This document shows, piece by piece, positions 16,731-25,293 of a stretch of 64,000 bases of DNA (within the stretch, counting starts at the first letter, position 1; the number at the start of each line of letters is the position of its first letter). The translations under genes were made by a program, and so were the position numbers. The notes under the pieces were generated by a model. The model had not been told where the DNA came from, did no database searches, and saw nothing but the letters and a program-made list of their open reading frames with translations. This DNA comes from Chryseobacterium daeguense DSM 19388 (lineage in GTDB: Bacteria > Bacteroidota > Bacteroidia > Flavobacteriales > Weeksellaceae), in contig NZ_AUMT01000011.1 in NCBI RefSeq assembly GCF_000430825.1, positions 62,001-126,000 of the forward strand, written 5' to 3'.

Positions 16731-18356
16731 ATGTCAAAAGCAATTTCGCAAGTACCATTTGCAGTAAACGAACCGGTAAATTCTTATGCACCGGGGACTC
16801 CGGAAGTAAAAAGCCTTATCGCTCAATACAAAAAAATGTGGGCTGAAAAAATAGAAATCCCGATGGTTATCAACGGAAAGGAAGTAAAAACCGGTGATAA
16901 AGTTCAGCTTCAGTCTCCTCAGGATCACGGCCATGATTTCGGTTTTTACCACAGAGGAACAATGCAGCATGTGGATGAAGCGATTAATGCTGCTTTGGCA
17001 GCAAAAAAAGCATGGAATGAGCTTGGCTGGGAACATCGTGCTGCTATTTTTTTAAAAGCGGCTGACCTTTTAGCAGGACCTTACAGAGATGTCATCAATG
17101 CTGCTACCATGATTGGACAGTCTAAAAATGTTCACCAGGCTGAAATTGATTCTGCCTGCGAATTTATCGACTTCTTAAGATTCAACGTTGAATTTATGAC
17201 GGAAATGTATTCTGAGCAGCCAGTATCTGATGCCGGAATCTGGAACCGTGTAGAATACAGACCACTGGAAGGTTTTTGCTTTGCAGTAACACCTTTCAAC
17301 TTTACAGCAATTTCAGGAAATTTACCTACCTGTATGGCAATGCTTGGAAACGTAGTGGTTTGGAAACCGTCTGATAAGCAGATTTATTCTGCAAAAGTGA
17401 TCATGGATGTTCTTACGGAAGCTGGTCTTCCTGCGGGAGTTATCAACATGATTTTCACAGACGGAAAGGAAACTGCCGAGAAAGTCTTGGCTCACAGAGA
17501 TTTTGCAGGACTTCATTTTACAGGCTCTACGAAAGTTTTCCAGGGAATGTGGAAAATGATCGGTGACAATATTCACAATTACAGAACTTACCCTAGAATC
17601 GTAGGTGAAACCGGAGGAAAAGACTTCGTTATCGCTCACCCTTCAGCTAATGTAGAAGCTGTGGCAACGGCTTTGGTAAGAGGTGCTTTCGAATATCAGG
17701 GACAGAAATGTTCTGCGGCTTCCAGAGCTTATATTCCGAAATCCCTTTGGGCTGATGTGAAAAAAGTAATGGAATCTCAGATCAATTCTATTAAAATAGG
17801 ATCTCCTGAAGATCCATCCAACTTTGTAAACGCGGTAATTGATAAAAATTCTTTCGAAAAGTGTAAAGGATATATTGACAGAGCCAATGCTTCCAACGAA
17901 GCTGAAGTAGTAATCGGTGGAAAATGTGATGATTCCAAAGGATGGTTTGTACACCCAACGGTAATTGAAACTACAAATCCTCAATATGAAAGTATGGTGG
18001 AAGAAATCTTCGGCCCAATCTTGTCAGTATATGTTTATGAAGATGCAAAATGGGCGGAAACTCTGGAACTGGTAGATTCTTCTTCTCCTTATTCTTTAAC
18101 AGGTTCTGTTTTTGCACAAGACAGATATGCTATCAATGAAGCATTCAAAGCGTTGGAAAATGCTTCAGGAAACTTCTATATCAATGATAAGCCGACTGGT
18201 GCAGTTGTTGGTCAGCAGCCTTTCGGTGGGGGCAGAGCTTCCGGAACTAATGATAAAGCAGGTTCTAAAATGAACTTATTGAGATGGACGTCCGTAAGAT
18301 CTATTAAAGAAACTTTTGTTTCGCCTAAAGATTATAAATATCCATATCTTGGATAA
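16731..18356 (+). CDS. pruA: L-glutamate gamma-semialdehyde dehydrogenase (P5C dehydrogenase)
   Basis: Oxidises glutamate-5-semialdehyde to glutamate with NAD+, the second step of proline breakdown. At 541 residues it matches the stand-alone type-1 P5CDH form, resembling the mitochondrial enzyme and not the bifunctional PutA. The catalytic pair is Glu293 (GETGGKDF) and Cys327 (GQKCSAASR), and the C-terminus has the FGGGRASGTNDKAG and LLRWTSVRSIKETF hallmarks. Proline dehydrogenase is not in this window. Soluble. Confidence 0.96.
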   Translation: MSKAISQVPFAVNEPVNSYAPGTPEVKSLIAQYKKMWAEKIEIPMVINGKEVKTGDKVQLQSPQDHGHDFGFYHRGTMQHVDEAINAALAAKKAWNELGWEHRAAIFLKAADLLAGPYRDVINAATMIGQSKNVHQAEIDSACEFIDFLRFNVEFMTEMYSEQPVSDAGIWNRVEYRPLEGFCFAVTPFNFTAISGNLPTCMAMLGNVVVWKPSDKQIYSAKVIMDVLTEAGLPAGVINMIFTDGKETAEKVLAHRDFAGLHFTGSTKVFQGMWKMIGDNIHNYRTYPRIVGETGGKDFVIAHPSANVEAVATALVRGAFEYQGQKCSAASRAYIPKSLWADVKKVMESQINSIKIGSPEDPSNFVNAVIDKNSFEKCKGYIDRANASNEAEVVIGGKCDDSKGWFVHPTVIETTNPQYESMVEEIFGPILSVYVYEDAKWAETLELVDSSSPYSLTGSVFAQDRYAINEAFKALENASGNFYINDKPTGAVVGQQPFGGGRASGTNDKAGSKMNLLRWTSVRSIKETFVSPKDYKYPYLG

Positions 18357-18412
18357 TTAATTGATAAGTAATGAGTAATGGGCAATAAGTAATTCATTGC
18401 TCACTATATACA

Positions 18413-18441
18413 GCCTCGGAATTTCGGTTCCGGGGTTTTCT
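18413..18441 (+). terminator. Terminator after pruA
   Basis: An 8-bp stem CCTCGGAA with TTCCGGGG (one G-U pair) is followed by TTTTCTATTTT, 55 bases past the pruA stop. Confidence 0.7.
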
Positions 18442-18569
18442 ATTTTAATTACTGCCATTAATTATACCATTAACATAATTTAATCACTTTATCAATATTT
18501 TAATAATAATTAAATCATTTTTGGAATAATAATTGAAATAATCCTATTACACACAAAAAACAAAGTATT

Positions 18570-18797
18570 ATGAGAAAGTTAATTTTAGTAGCTGTAGGTT
18601 TAGGTTTAGGAATAATTACAGTAAGTTGCGGAACCAAAGAATCTTCAATGTCTACAAGTAGTAATGATTCGACAGCGGTAGATAATACAACAACAAATGT
18701 AGCACCTGCCACGACTGATACAATGACTACCACAACGACAACTCCTGATTCTCTGAAAATGAGAACAGATTCTGCCACCGCAACGCCTGTTAAGTAA
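18570..18797 (+). CDS. Small Ser/Thr-rich lipoprotein (75 aa)
   Basis: The leader (MRKLILVAVGLGLGIITVSC) ends in a lipobox with Cys20. The mature part is low-complexity, with long Thr runs and Ser/Asp, and ends PDSLKMRTDSATATPVK. The motif DSLKM followed by a basic/polar pair and DSA recurs in the next lipoprotein (19012-19215), so the two are probably paralogs. It is likely an unstructured envelope-attached peptide. Function unknown. Confidence 0.8.
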   Translation: MRKLILVAVGLGLGIITVSCGTKESSMSTSSNDSTAVDNTTTNVAPATTDTMTTTTTTPDSLKMRTDSATATPVK

Positions 18798-18821
18798 ATA
18801 TAAAAGTTTAACTTAAAATGG

Positions 18822-18860
18822 AAAATCCACAGATGAAAGCTCTGTGGATTTTTTTATTTT
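18822..18860 (+). terminator. Terminator after the first small lipoprotein
   Basis: An 11-bp perfect stem AAAATCCACAG (18822-18832) with CTGTGGATTTT (18842-18852), then TTTTATTTT. Confidence 0.85.
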
Positions 18861-18871
18861 AAGGTTCGGGG

Positions 18872-18913
18872 TTTAGGGTTTAGGGTTTAGGGTTTAGGGT
18901 TTAGGGTTTAGGG
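18872..18913 (+). repeat. Heptanucleotide array (TTTAGGG)6
   Basis: Six perfect TTTAGGG units, the sequence of plant telomere repeats. The GGG tracts with TTTA loops could fold into a G-quadruplex on the plus strand. It directly precedes a second array of the same unit length. Confidence 0.97.
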
Positions 18914-18918
18914 AAGAT

Positions 18919-18967
18919 ATCTTTTATCTTTTATCTTTTATCTTTTATCTTTTATCTTTTATCTTTT
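18919..18967 (+). repeat. Heptanucleotide array (ATCTTTT)7
   Basis: Seven perfect ATCTTTT units, five bases after the TTTAGGG array. Its end lies 6 bases before the -7 element (18974-18981) of the second lipoprotein gene, so it occupies the -33 region of that promoter. Confidence 0.97.
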
Positions 18968-18973
18968 TATCAT

Positions 18974-18981
18974 TATATTTG
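18974..18981 (+). promoter_or_regulatory. -7 element for the second small lipoprotein
   Basis: TATATTTG fits TAnnTTTG, 30 bases ahead of the ATG. No TTG is found at the -33 position because that region is the ATCTTTT array. Confidence 0.5.
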
Positions 18982-19011
18982 ATTAATACTAAACATTAAA
19001 AAGAAATTACT

Positions 19012-19215
19012 ATGAAAAAATTATGGATAGGAGCTGTTTTAGGTTTACTTTTTTTAGGAAGCTGCGCTCAGAAAAAAGAAGAAAGAGAAGAATTTAAGGA
19101 CGAAAGAAATAAAGAATTTATGAGAAACAGTATGGGTGATACCGCTGCCGCACATTCCGAATCTGCTACAGCCGACAGCCTGAAAATGAAAGCTGATTCA
19201 GCAAAAACAAAATAA
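19012..19215 (+). CDS. Small charged lipoprotein (67 aa)
   Basis: The leader (MKKLWIGAVLGLLFLGSC) ends in lipobox Cys18. The mature part is highly charged (QKKEEREEFKDERNKEFMR) and then resembles the upstream lipoprotein at its end, reading ADSLKMKADSAKTK. Function unknown; probably envelope-attached and intrinsically disordered. It has its own promoter signal and terminator, so it is expressed separately from its neighbour. Confidence 0.8.
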   Translation: MKKLWIGAVLGLLFLGSCAQKKEEREEFKDERNKEFMRNSMGDTAAAHSESATADSLKMKADSAKTK

Positions 19216-19250
19216 GGCTTATATTGTTTTAATTCAGCCAAAAATATAGC

Positions 19251-19279
19251 ACCGTAGAAATTCTGCGGTTTTTTTTATT
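19251..19279 (+). terminator. Terminator after the second small lipoprotein
   Basis: The 8-bp stem CCGTAGAA with TTCTGCGG is followed by TTTTTTTTATTTT. Confidence 0.75.
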
Positions 19280-19407
19280 TTAAAACCTTACTGCTTGTCA
19301 CTTAACTTGCCCGTAAAAAAATAGTCAAAACGATATTGTAACTATTTTTATTCAACTAAGACTGATATATTAACTTAATTATTACATTTGCAATCAATAA
19401 AAGTTCT

Positions 19408-20571
19408 ATGAAAAAAATATTAATATTCTCTACCCTTTTCCTGGGAGCACTGGCTTTCGCACAGGGTATTAAATTTGAAGATTCCAATTTTGCAACCATT
19501 CTTGCAAAAGCAAAAAAAGAAAATAAACTTGTATTTATAGATGCCTACGCTTCATGGTGCGGGCCTTGTAAATTGATGGTTAAAAATATTTTTCCTTTAA
19601 AATCTGTAGGTGATTATTACAACGCCAATTTTGTGAATGCAAAGATTGATATGGAAAAAGGTGAAGGTGTGGATCTTGCAAAGAAATATAATGTAAAGGC
19701 ATTCCCAACCTATCTTTTTGTAGACGGAAACGGTGAAGTAGTACACAGAACACTGGGGTATGTGGAAGAGAATGATTTTATCCAGTTTGCAAAAGATGCA
19801 GGTGATCCAAACAAAAGATTAACAGCATTAAAGCAAAAGTTCGAAAACGGTGAAAAAGATCCAGCATTCTTAAAAAATCTTGCGGAACTTACCATGTATA
19901 ATGATGCTGAGTTTTCGGGAAGGGTAATGGAGCGTTATTTTAGTGAAAAGAAAGAATTTGACAGAGATGATATTCAGATGCTTCTTTCCGGCACCCAAAC
20001 TACAGACAGTCCTTTGTACAAGATTTTCCAATCAAAGAAAGCGGAAATCACAAAGATTGTTCCTGCTCAAAGATATGACGCTTTTGATAAAAATATCAAG
20101 ATCAACAGTATCTTTAAAAAATCTTATAATGCTGATACAAAAATATGGAATGACAGCTATTTCATGACCGAAGCTCAAAAATTCTTAACGAAAGATGAAG
20201 CTGAAAAAATCCTAAAAAGAGCAAAAGCCGGAAGAGCATTAAAAGAAAAGGATATCCCTACTTACGAAAAACTTACCCTTGAGCTTTACAAAGACACCAC
20301 AGCTTTAAGCTCTGAAGAGCTGAATTCAATAGCCTGGAATTTCTTTGAAAATGTAAATACAAAATCTTCCCTGGAAAAGGCAATCGCATGGGCTCAGGAA
20401 TCTGTAAAGAAAAGTGAAAATTACGCCAATACGGATACTCTTGCCAATCTTTACAATAAAGTAGGAGATAAGAAAAGTGCGAAAATATGGGCTGAAAAGT
20501 CAATAGAGCTGGCAAAAAAATCTGGAGAGGATTCTACGGATACAGAAAAGCTTCTTAAATCAATATTTTAA
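19408..20571 (+). CDS. Secreted thioredoxin-fold protein
   Basis: 387 residues with a signal peptide (MKKILIFSTLFLGALAFAQG). A thioredoxin domain covers about residues 25-140 with the redox motif WCGPCK (Cys51, Cys54) and the cis-Pro segment KAFPTYLFVDG. The remaining roughly 240 residues are helical and look like TPR-type repeats, with segments such as AIAWAQESVKKSENYANTDT and LANLYNKVGDKKSAKIWAEK. It should act in the periplasm as a thiol-disulfide reductase or reduction partner; the substrate is unknown. It is followed by its own terminator. Confidence 0.88.
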   Translation: MKKILIFSTLFLGALAFAQGIKFEDSNFATILAKAKKENKLVFIDAYASWCGPCKLMVKNIFPLKSVGDYYNANFVNAKIDMEKGEGVDLAKKYNVKAFPTYLFVDGNGEVVHRTLGYVEENDFIQFAKDAGDPNKRLTALKQKFENGEKDPAFLKNLAELTMYNDAEFSGRVMERYFSEKKEFDRDDIQMLLSGTQTTDSPLYKIFQSKKAEITKIVPAQRYDAFDKNIKINSIFKKSYNADTKIWNDSYFMTEAQKFLTKDEAEKILKRAKAGRALKEKDIPTYEKLTLELYKDTTALSSEELNSIAWNFFENVNTKSSLEKAIAWAQESVKKSENYANTDTLANLYNKVGDKKSAKIWAEKSIELAKKSGEDSTDTEKLLKSIF

Positions 20572-20575
20572 AAAG

Positions 20576-20611
20576 AAACGGGCTGATTCAGAGACAGCCC
20601 GTTTTTCATTT
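20576..20611 (+). terminator. Terminator after the thioredoxin-fold gene
   Basis: A 10-bp stem AAACGGGCTG with CAGCCCGTTT, then TT and a T-rich tail. Confidence 0.9.
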
Positions 20612-20658
20612 CTTTCGAATTTAAAATTCATTCACTAAAAGAATATTTGCTTTGAAAT

Positions 20659-20874
20659 TTAATCAAATCTGAATATAGATAACTTTGTCAGATCTTTATC
20701 CGCAATATTTGGTTTAGTTCCGAAATCTACCGAAATAGTATCTCCAGCATTAAATGTATCCACTGCTACTACTATGGTAGATGCCCCTTGTGCCTTTGTA
20801 GCATCCGATGCTGCAATAGGAGTTCCGTTTTTCCATGAATAGTGATTTTTATATAATATAATTACACTATATCT
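20659..20874 (-). pseudogene. C-terminal remnant of a secreted/surface protein
   Basis: A minus-strand frame of 71 codons without a start codon reads YSVIILYKNHYSWKNGTPIA and later STIVVAVDTFNAGDTISVDF, ending TKLSIFRFD and stop. The beta-strand-rich pattern resembles the end of a secreted surface domain. An in-frame TGA (20875-20877) closes it upstream. It lies immediately downstream of the surface-protein gene (20996-22363), same strand, but beyond that gene's terminator, so it is probably the tail of a lost neighbour. I cannot name the family. Confidence 0.55.
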
Positions 20875-20940
20875 TCATTTATTAATATACTGAGATTTTT
20901 GTTGTTTTTTAAATACTAAGTTTTATTGAAATGAATATTA

Positions 20941-20973
20941 AAAAAAGCTGCCCTTAAATGAAGAGCAGCTTTT
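20941..20973 (-). terminator. Terminator of the surface-protein gene
   Basis: On the minus strand the stem AAAAGCTGC with GCAGCTTTT is followed by a T-run, 23-55 bases after the stop. Confidence 0.8.
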
Positions 20974-20995
20974 AGAAATTTTTGAAAATATTAGA

Positions 20996-22363
20996 TTAGA
21001 TAGGGTCCATTCTTGTTACCACTACGTTATACTGATTGGTAATGGTTCCGTCATTTTTAATCGAAATATCGCCCCCTCCTACAATAATTGTATAATTAAA
21101 ATTCGTAGTTGAACCACCTTGACAAAGAGCATAGTTTGGCCATGTTGTCTGAATAGTATTTTCGCTCACTCTGCTGAAGTTCGGAGATGAACCACTATTT
21201 ACCAGCATTCCGCCAATAGAGTTTACAGACTTCAATCCGGTAGCAGACATCGCTACATAATATTCTGCCATACCGGCATTTGTACATCCGTCATAAATTG
21301 TAACAGCAACTCTGTACATTGCACCTATTGGCAAACCACTTACAAGTGTTCCCGTAGCTCCTGGTGAAACCTTAACTGAGTTTGTTACTATCTGATTGAT
21401 ATTACTCGGATTTGCTTTCACAAGAACACCATTACTATCCACATATACCGGAGTGATTAATGTGCCTTGGCTTATCTGATTAATAGTTCTTACTCTTGCA
21501 GTACCATTCACATCAAAAGTATTAGTAGGCGTTGAAGTATTTACCCCCACATTACCTCCAGTAGTAATTCTGAATCTTTCCGTATAACTCGCTCCTGTAG
21601 AATTCCCTATGTAAAATTCTTCCTCGCCTCCGGTAGTTAGAGTATTACCTGTTCTGATAGATCCTATACCCCATGCTGCACCACCTCCAGTAGGTCCGCT
21701 GTTATTAAAACCTAAAAGTGAGAGATTACCCTTAGCAAGCGGAGAAGTATTTCTTAAAGCAAGATTCACTGCCTCGCTTGCCCCTGCAGGAGCATCAATT
21801 AGAGTATATCTGTTAGATGTAGGAGTGGTAGTTACAATATGAGCCTTGTTTTCCGGAGCATTTGTTCCGATCCCAACTCTGTCGTTGGCTGCATCTACAG
21901 AAAGTGTTTTCCCATCTACTGAAAATGCATTCACCGATGTCCCGTTGAATGTTAAAGTTTTATCACCTTGTGACACTGTTCTGTTTCCGGTAAGCGTACC
22001 ATCAGAGTTATAAATGTTTACTGATGTTGCTGAGCCAGAACCTGCATTAAGCTTTACCCATACAGATCCGTCGAAATAATAATATCCTACCGCATCAATA
22101 TTCACAGCATTTCCTGTTTGTGTTCCTTTTGCTATACTGTTTACATAGATTAAAGTAGAAACTGGGATAGAAGCCATAGACTGAGCTCTTTCTCTGTCTA
22201 CTCTTGGAACTAATAAACCGTCTACATTTTTTGTAGTACCCGTAGAATTTTTTGCTGTAATATCTAATGTAGAACCAGGCGTTGTAGTATTGATACCAAC
22301 TTGAGAATAACCCAAAGTAGTAGCTGCCAAAATAATGGCTGCTGATAAAGTTTTTTTCATCAC
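20996..22363 (-). CDS. Secreted cell-surface protein of the VGINTTTPGSTLDI type
   Basis: 455 residues with a signal peptide (MMKKTLSAAIILAATTLGYS). The mature N-terminus QVGINTTTPGSTLDI is a common opening of flavobacterial surface/adhesin-like proteins and recurs internally as VGIGTNAPENKAHI and VGVNTSTPTNTFDV. It reads as Asn/Thr/Gly-rich beta-structure throughout, ending YNVVVTRMDPI. No T9SS sorting domain or catalytic motif is apparent. Expression from a strong consensus promoter (22391-22419) suggests an abundant protein. Its exact role is unknown. Confidence 0.8.
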   Translation of the reverse strand: MMKKTLSAAIILAATTLGYSQVGINTTTPGSTLDITAKNSTGTTKNVDGLLVPRVDRERAQSMASIPVSTLIYVNSIAKGTQTGNAVNIDAVGYYYFDGSVWVKLNAGSGSATSVNIYNSDGTLTGNRTVSQGDKTLTFNGTSVNAFSVDGKTLSVDAANDRVGIGTNAPENKAHIVTTTPTSNRYTLIDAPAGASEAVNLALRNTSPLAKGNLSLLGFNNSGPTGGGAAWGIGSIRTGNTLTTGGEEEFYIGNSTGASYTERFRITTGGNVGVNTSTPTNTFDVNGTARVRTINQISQGTLITPVYVDSNGVLVKANPSNINQIVTNSVKVSPGATGTLVSGLPIGAMYRVAVTIYDGCTNAGMAEYYVAMSATGLKSVNSIGGMLVNSGSSPNFSRVSENTIQTTWPNYALCQGGSTTNFNYTIIVGGGDISIKNDGTITNQYNVVVTRMDPI

Positions 22364-22390
22364 TTAATTGTTTTTTGTTGTTTTCTGATG

Positions 22391-22419
22391 CAAAAGTATT
22401 AAAAAAAAATCCACACAAA
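22391..22419 (-). promoter_or_regulatory. Consensus Bacteroidota promoter for the surface-protein gene
   Basis: On the minus strand TTTG (22416-22419), 17 bases, then TACTTTTG (22391-22398). This exactly fits the TTTG-N17-TAnnTTTG flavobacterial promoter. Confidence 0.8.
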
Positions 22420-23029
22420 CAATTTTTTTTTCATTTTTTATATTATTTTTAACATATAATTATAAAATTCAAAAAAAATAATCTCACAGAAACACTCGAT
22501 TTAACAAGGGTTTCATGATATATAATTCAAATTGCGGAGATATTTTCAAGTAATCTTTTTTTATTATTTCTTAGAGAAATAATAATTATATTGATATATT
22601 AAACGTTTAAACAACAATTTTAGCTAAATAATATGATAGATAATTATTTATAAATATAAAATTCATTTAGACATCATATTTAGTTTTATACTTCATTATG
22701 GATATTATCAAAAATTTAACAATATCCACAAATATTTAAATAAAATTCAAAAGCAAAAATTCTTATAAAATTAAGGTATTTTTCCTGCTTAAATAGCTGA
22801 TAACGCTTTGTTCATAGGACTTTACAGGGAGGAATACTTAACTATCTGGTGAGTTATTATTTTTCTTAAAAAAAATATCTTTAGTAAAAATTATCTTAAT
22901 ATCTAATGCTCAAACAAAAATTTTTATCTGAATTAAACCTTTAATCAATTGGATTATACTGCCCGAAAGCATATAAGCAGATGTAATAAAAAATACATAG
23001 CAGCCTGCATCCAACTTATGAATAAAATA
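22420..23029. other. Long very AT-rich intergenic region
   Basis: About 600 bases between the surface-protein promoter and the fabH terminator. I see no frame with coding character. There is one 7-bp hairpin (GGATATT...AATATCC, about 22698-22725). A 70-codon frame at its right end overlaps fabH and is not credible. Confidence 0.5.
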
Positions 23030-23056
23030 AAAAACCTCATCAAAAGATGAGGTTCT
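23030..23056 (-). terminator. Terminator of fabH
   Basis: On the minus strand the stem AACCTCATC with GATGAGGTT and loop TTTT is followed by a T-run, 19 bases past the fabH stop. Confidence 0.85.
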
Positions 23057-23074
23057 AAAATATATAAAAACAGG

Positions 23075-24097
23075 TTAATATTCAAATAGCACGCTTCCCC
23101 ACGTAAAACCGCTTCCAAAAGCCGAAAGAAGAACCAAATCTCCCCTCTTAATTTTACCCAGCTCAATCGCTTCGCTTAACGCAATAGGAATAGATGCGGC
23201 AGTAGTATTTCCGTATTTCTGGATATTATTATAAACTTTATCATCTGCTAAACCAAATTTCTGCTGTACAAACTGCGCTATCCTAAGATTTGCCTGATGA
23301 GGGATAAACATATCGATGTCTTCGATTTTTTTTCCAGCTTTATTCAATGCTTCCAACATCGTTTCAGGGAATCTTGTAACCGCATTTTTAAACACGAAAT
23401 TCCCGTTCATAATAGGATAAACTTCTTTATTGGTCACATTTTCCGGCTCTTTTCTCATTCTGTCGCTCCATCCGTACTTAGATCCCGGGAACTGTGTACA
23501 AAGTTCATCCGCATATTTTCCTTCAGAATGCATATTTACTGCTAAAACATCACCAGCATTTTCATCTTCCGTTGCTGAAAGCACAATGGCTCCTGCCCCA
23601 TCCCCGAAAATAACGGAAACGCCTCTTCCTTCATCCGTAAAATCCAAGCCGAAAGAATGAACTTCTGCACCCACCACCAAAATATTTTTATATATTCCTG
23701 ATTTTATGAAAGCATTCGCAACACTCATTGAATACACAAAACCTGAACATTGGTTTCTCACATCCAGAGCGCCGATGGTATCACAACCCAGCATATCCTG
23801 AAGCAGAACACCGCAACCCGGAAAATAATAATCCGGAGAAAGTGTGGCAAAAACAATATAATCAATATCTTTAGCGGTAAGGCCTGCACTGGCAAGGGCT
23901 TTTTCAGATGCCTTGAATCCTAAAAAAGCTGTGGTTTCCTGAGAATCATTTCTGTTTTTTCTGTGCCTTCTTTCTTTTATACCCGTCCTTTCCGTGATCC
24001 ATTCATCATTAGTGGTCATTAATTTTGCTAAATCATCATTGGTAACAACATTTTCCGGAACATAAAATCCGATACCTTTTATTGTACTTTTAATCAT
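23075..24097 (-). CDS. fabH: Beta-ketoacyl-ACP synthase III
   Basis: Condenses acyl-CoA with malonyl-ACP to start fatty-acid synthesis. 340 residues. The catalytic triad is Cys117 (NQCSGF), His267 (IPHQANLRI) and Asn297 (YGNTTAASIP). The C-terminal FGSGFTWGSVLFEY is typical. It stands alone here, without the rpmF-plsX partners often found with fabH, so it may be one of several KAS III copies in the genome, for instance one for branched primers. It has its own promoter signal (24117-24124) and terminator. Confidence 0.95.
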   Translation of the reverse strand: MIKSTIKGIGFYVPENVVTNDDLAKLMTTNDEWITERTGIKERRHRKNRNDSQETTAFLGFKASEKALASAGLTAKDIDYIVFATLSPDYYFPGCGVLLQDMLGCDTIGALDVRNQCSGFVYSMSVANAFIKSGIYKNILVVGAEVHSFGLDFTDEGRGVSVIFGDGAGAIVLSATEDENAGDVLAVNMHSEGKYADELCTQFPGSKYGWSDRMRKEPENVTNKEVYPIMNGNFVFKNAVTRFPETMLEALNKAGKKIEDIDMFIPHQANLRIAQFVQQKFGLADDKVYNNIQKYGNTTAASIPIALSEAIELGKIKRGDLVLLSAFGSGFTWGSVLFEY

Positions 24098-24116
24098 ATA
24101 GTTTTTATAATTTTGG

Positions 24117-24124
24117 CAAAGATA
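24117..24124 (-). promoter_or_regulatory. -7 element of the fabH promoter
   Basis: On the minus strand TATCTTTG fits TAnnTTTG, 20 bases before the fabH ATG. Confidence 0.5.
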
Positions 24125-24170
24125 GACTTATTTAACACATAGTATTTCAAAATATTGCTATTTTTACTTT

Positions 24171-25070
24171 ATGCCAATTAATACCTTATACAGAGATTCC
24201 CAATGCGAATGGGTAGACGTGGAAGCTCCCGATGCGGAAGACTTGCAGTTTCTTCATGAAAGATATGAAATCAATACTCTTCTTCTGGATGACACCCTGG
24301 ATCCCAATCATCTTCCGAAATACGAGGAAGACGGTGAGGTAAAATTCTTCCTTCTGCGCGAAAGTACCGAACTGGAAAGAAAAAATCTGAACACAATAAG
24401 CGATATAAGTACCAAAATCGGGATTTTCCTGCTCGGTAAAACGATCATTACCATACACAGGATGAAAACAAAAAGTATAGCCGAGACAAAGAAGCAGGTT
24501 ACCTCTCTTCAAACAGCAACTACTGTGGACGATATTGCACTGCGTATTGCTCTATTAGTAATGAAAAGCTTCGATGATGAATCCGTAAGCCTGCTGGAAA
24601 CAATGGATAATATAGAAAATGAGATTTTCCTGAAAAACACCAACCATACCAACCAGATTAAAAGATTATATAAGCTGAAAAGAAAATCCGGGCTGAATTC
24701 CAGGGTATTAACGATTTCTACCGATGCGGTTGATAAATTTAAGCTTCTGAATCTCGACGATTCCAAGGTTTTTGATTTAAAAGATAAACACAAGGACGTT
24801 GTAGCAGATTTTGATCACCTGAACGCCCAGATTACCAACCTCATATCCATGTTTTTGGCTCTTTCTGACCAAAAAGCAAACCAAGTGATGAAAGTTCTTG
24901 CAATTTATTCGGTTTATTTTTTACCGATCACATTTATCGCCGGAGTTTATGGTATGAACTTCGATAATATGCCGGAACTGCACCATAAATACGGCTATTA
25001 TGGAGCATTGGGAGCAATGGCTTTGGTTGTAATTGGCACATTTATCTATGCAAGAAGAAAACAATGGTAA
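24171..25070 (+). CDS. CorA-family magnesium/cobalt transporter
   Basis: 299 residues. A large cytoplasmic domain (about 1-235) with long charged helices is followed by two C-terminal membrane helices. The selectivity-filter signature YGMNF is present at the end of the first helix (FIAGVYGMNFDNMPEL), and the protein ends in basic residues (ARRKQW). These proteins form pentameric Mg2+/Co2+ channels in the inner membrane. It is divergent from fabH with 73 bases between them. Confidence 0.92.
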   Translation: MPINTLYRDSQCEWVDVEAPDAEDLQFLHERYEINTLLLDDTLDPNHLPKYEEDGEVKFFLLRESTELERKNLNTISDISTKIGIFLLGKTIITIHRMKTKSIAETKKQVTSLQTATTVDDIALRIALLVMKSFDDESVSLLETMDNIENEIFLKNTNHTNQIKRLYKLKRKSGLNSRVLTISTDAVDKFKLLNLDDSKVFDLKDKHKDVVADFDHLNAQITNLISMFLALSDQKANQVMKVLAIYSVYFLPITFIAGVYGMNFDNMPELHHKYGYYGALGAMALVVIGTFIYARRKQW

Positions 25071-25180
25071 TTATCCTTTACAGATATCGGAAAAATACGG
25101 TGGGTTAATATTTTAAATATAGTTAATTTTAAATATTGAAATTAATTAATGAATCGTTGTATTTTTATTATGTTAAATGA

Positions 25181-25207
25181 TGGTGGCTTTGAGAACCTCA
25201 GCCACCA
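25181..25207. repeat. Small palindrome related to the CTTCGACTCCGCTCAGC repeats
   Basis: TGGTGGCT (25181-25188) and AGCCACCA (25200-25207) form an 8-bp stem, extended by GAG/CTC across a 2-base bulge. The middle (GCTTTGAGAACCTCAGC) looks like a worn version of the core at 55438-55540. Confidence 0.5.
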
Positions 25208-25293
25208 ACCGTACAAAGATAAAATGATTGGCAGCCGAGGCTCCTGAAACCATCTCTCTGAATTTGAAGTTCTTTAAATTAAAACACCAAACC

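Noticed and set aside
18872..18913. TTTAGGG array as a real telomere or eukaryotic contamination
   Set aside because: Only six units, inside a bacterial intergenic region between bacterial genes; a simple microsatellite explains it.
18872..18967. CRISPR array
   Set aside because: Seven-base units without spacers; no cas genes in the window.
22954..23166. 70-codon minus-strand frame overlapping the fabH 3' end
   Set aside because: Shadow of fabH in another frame plus AT-rich DNA, running through the fabH terminator.
25228..25293. Longer TTG-initiated start for the patatin gene
   Set aside because: The additional 22 residues are not patatin-like, and the ATG at 25294 gives a normal N-terminus.
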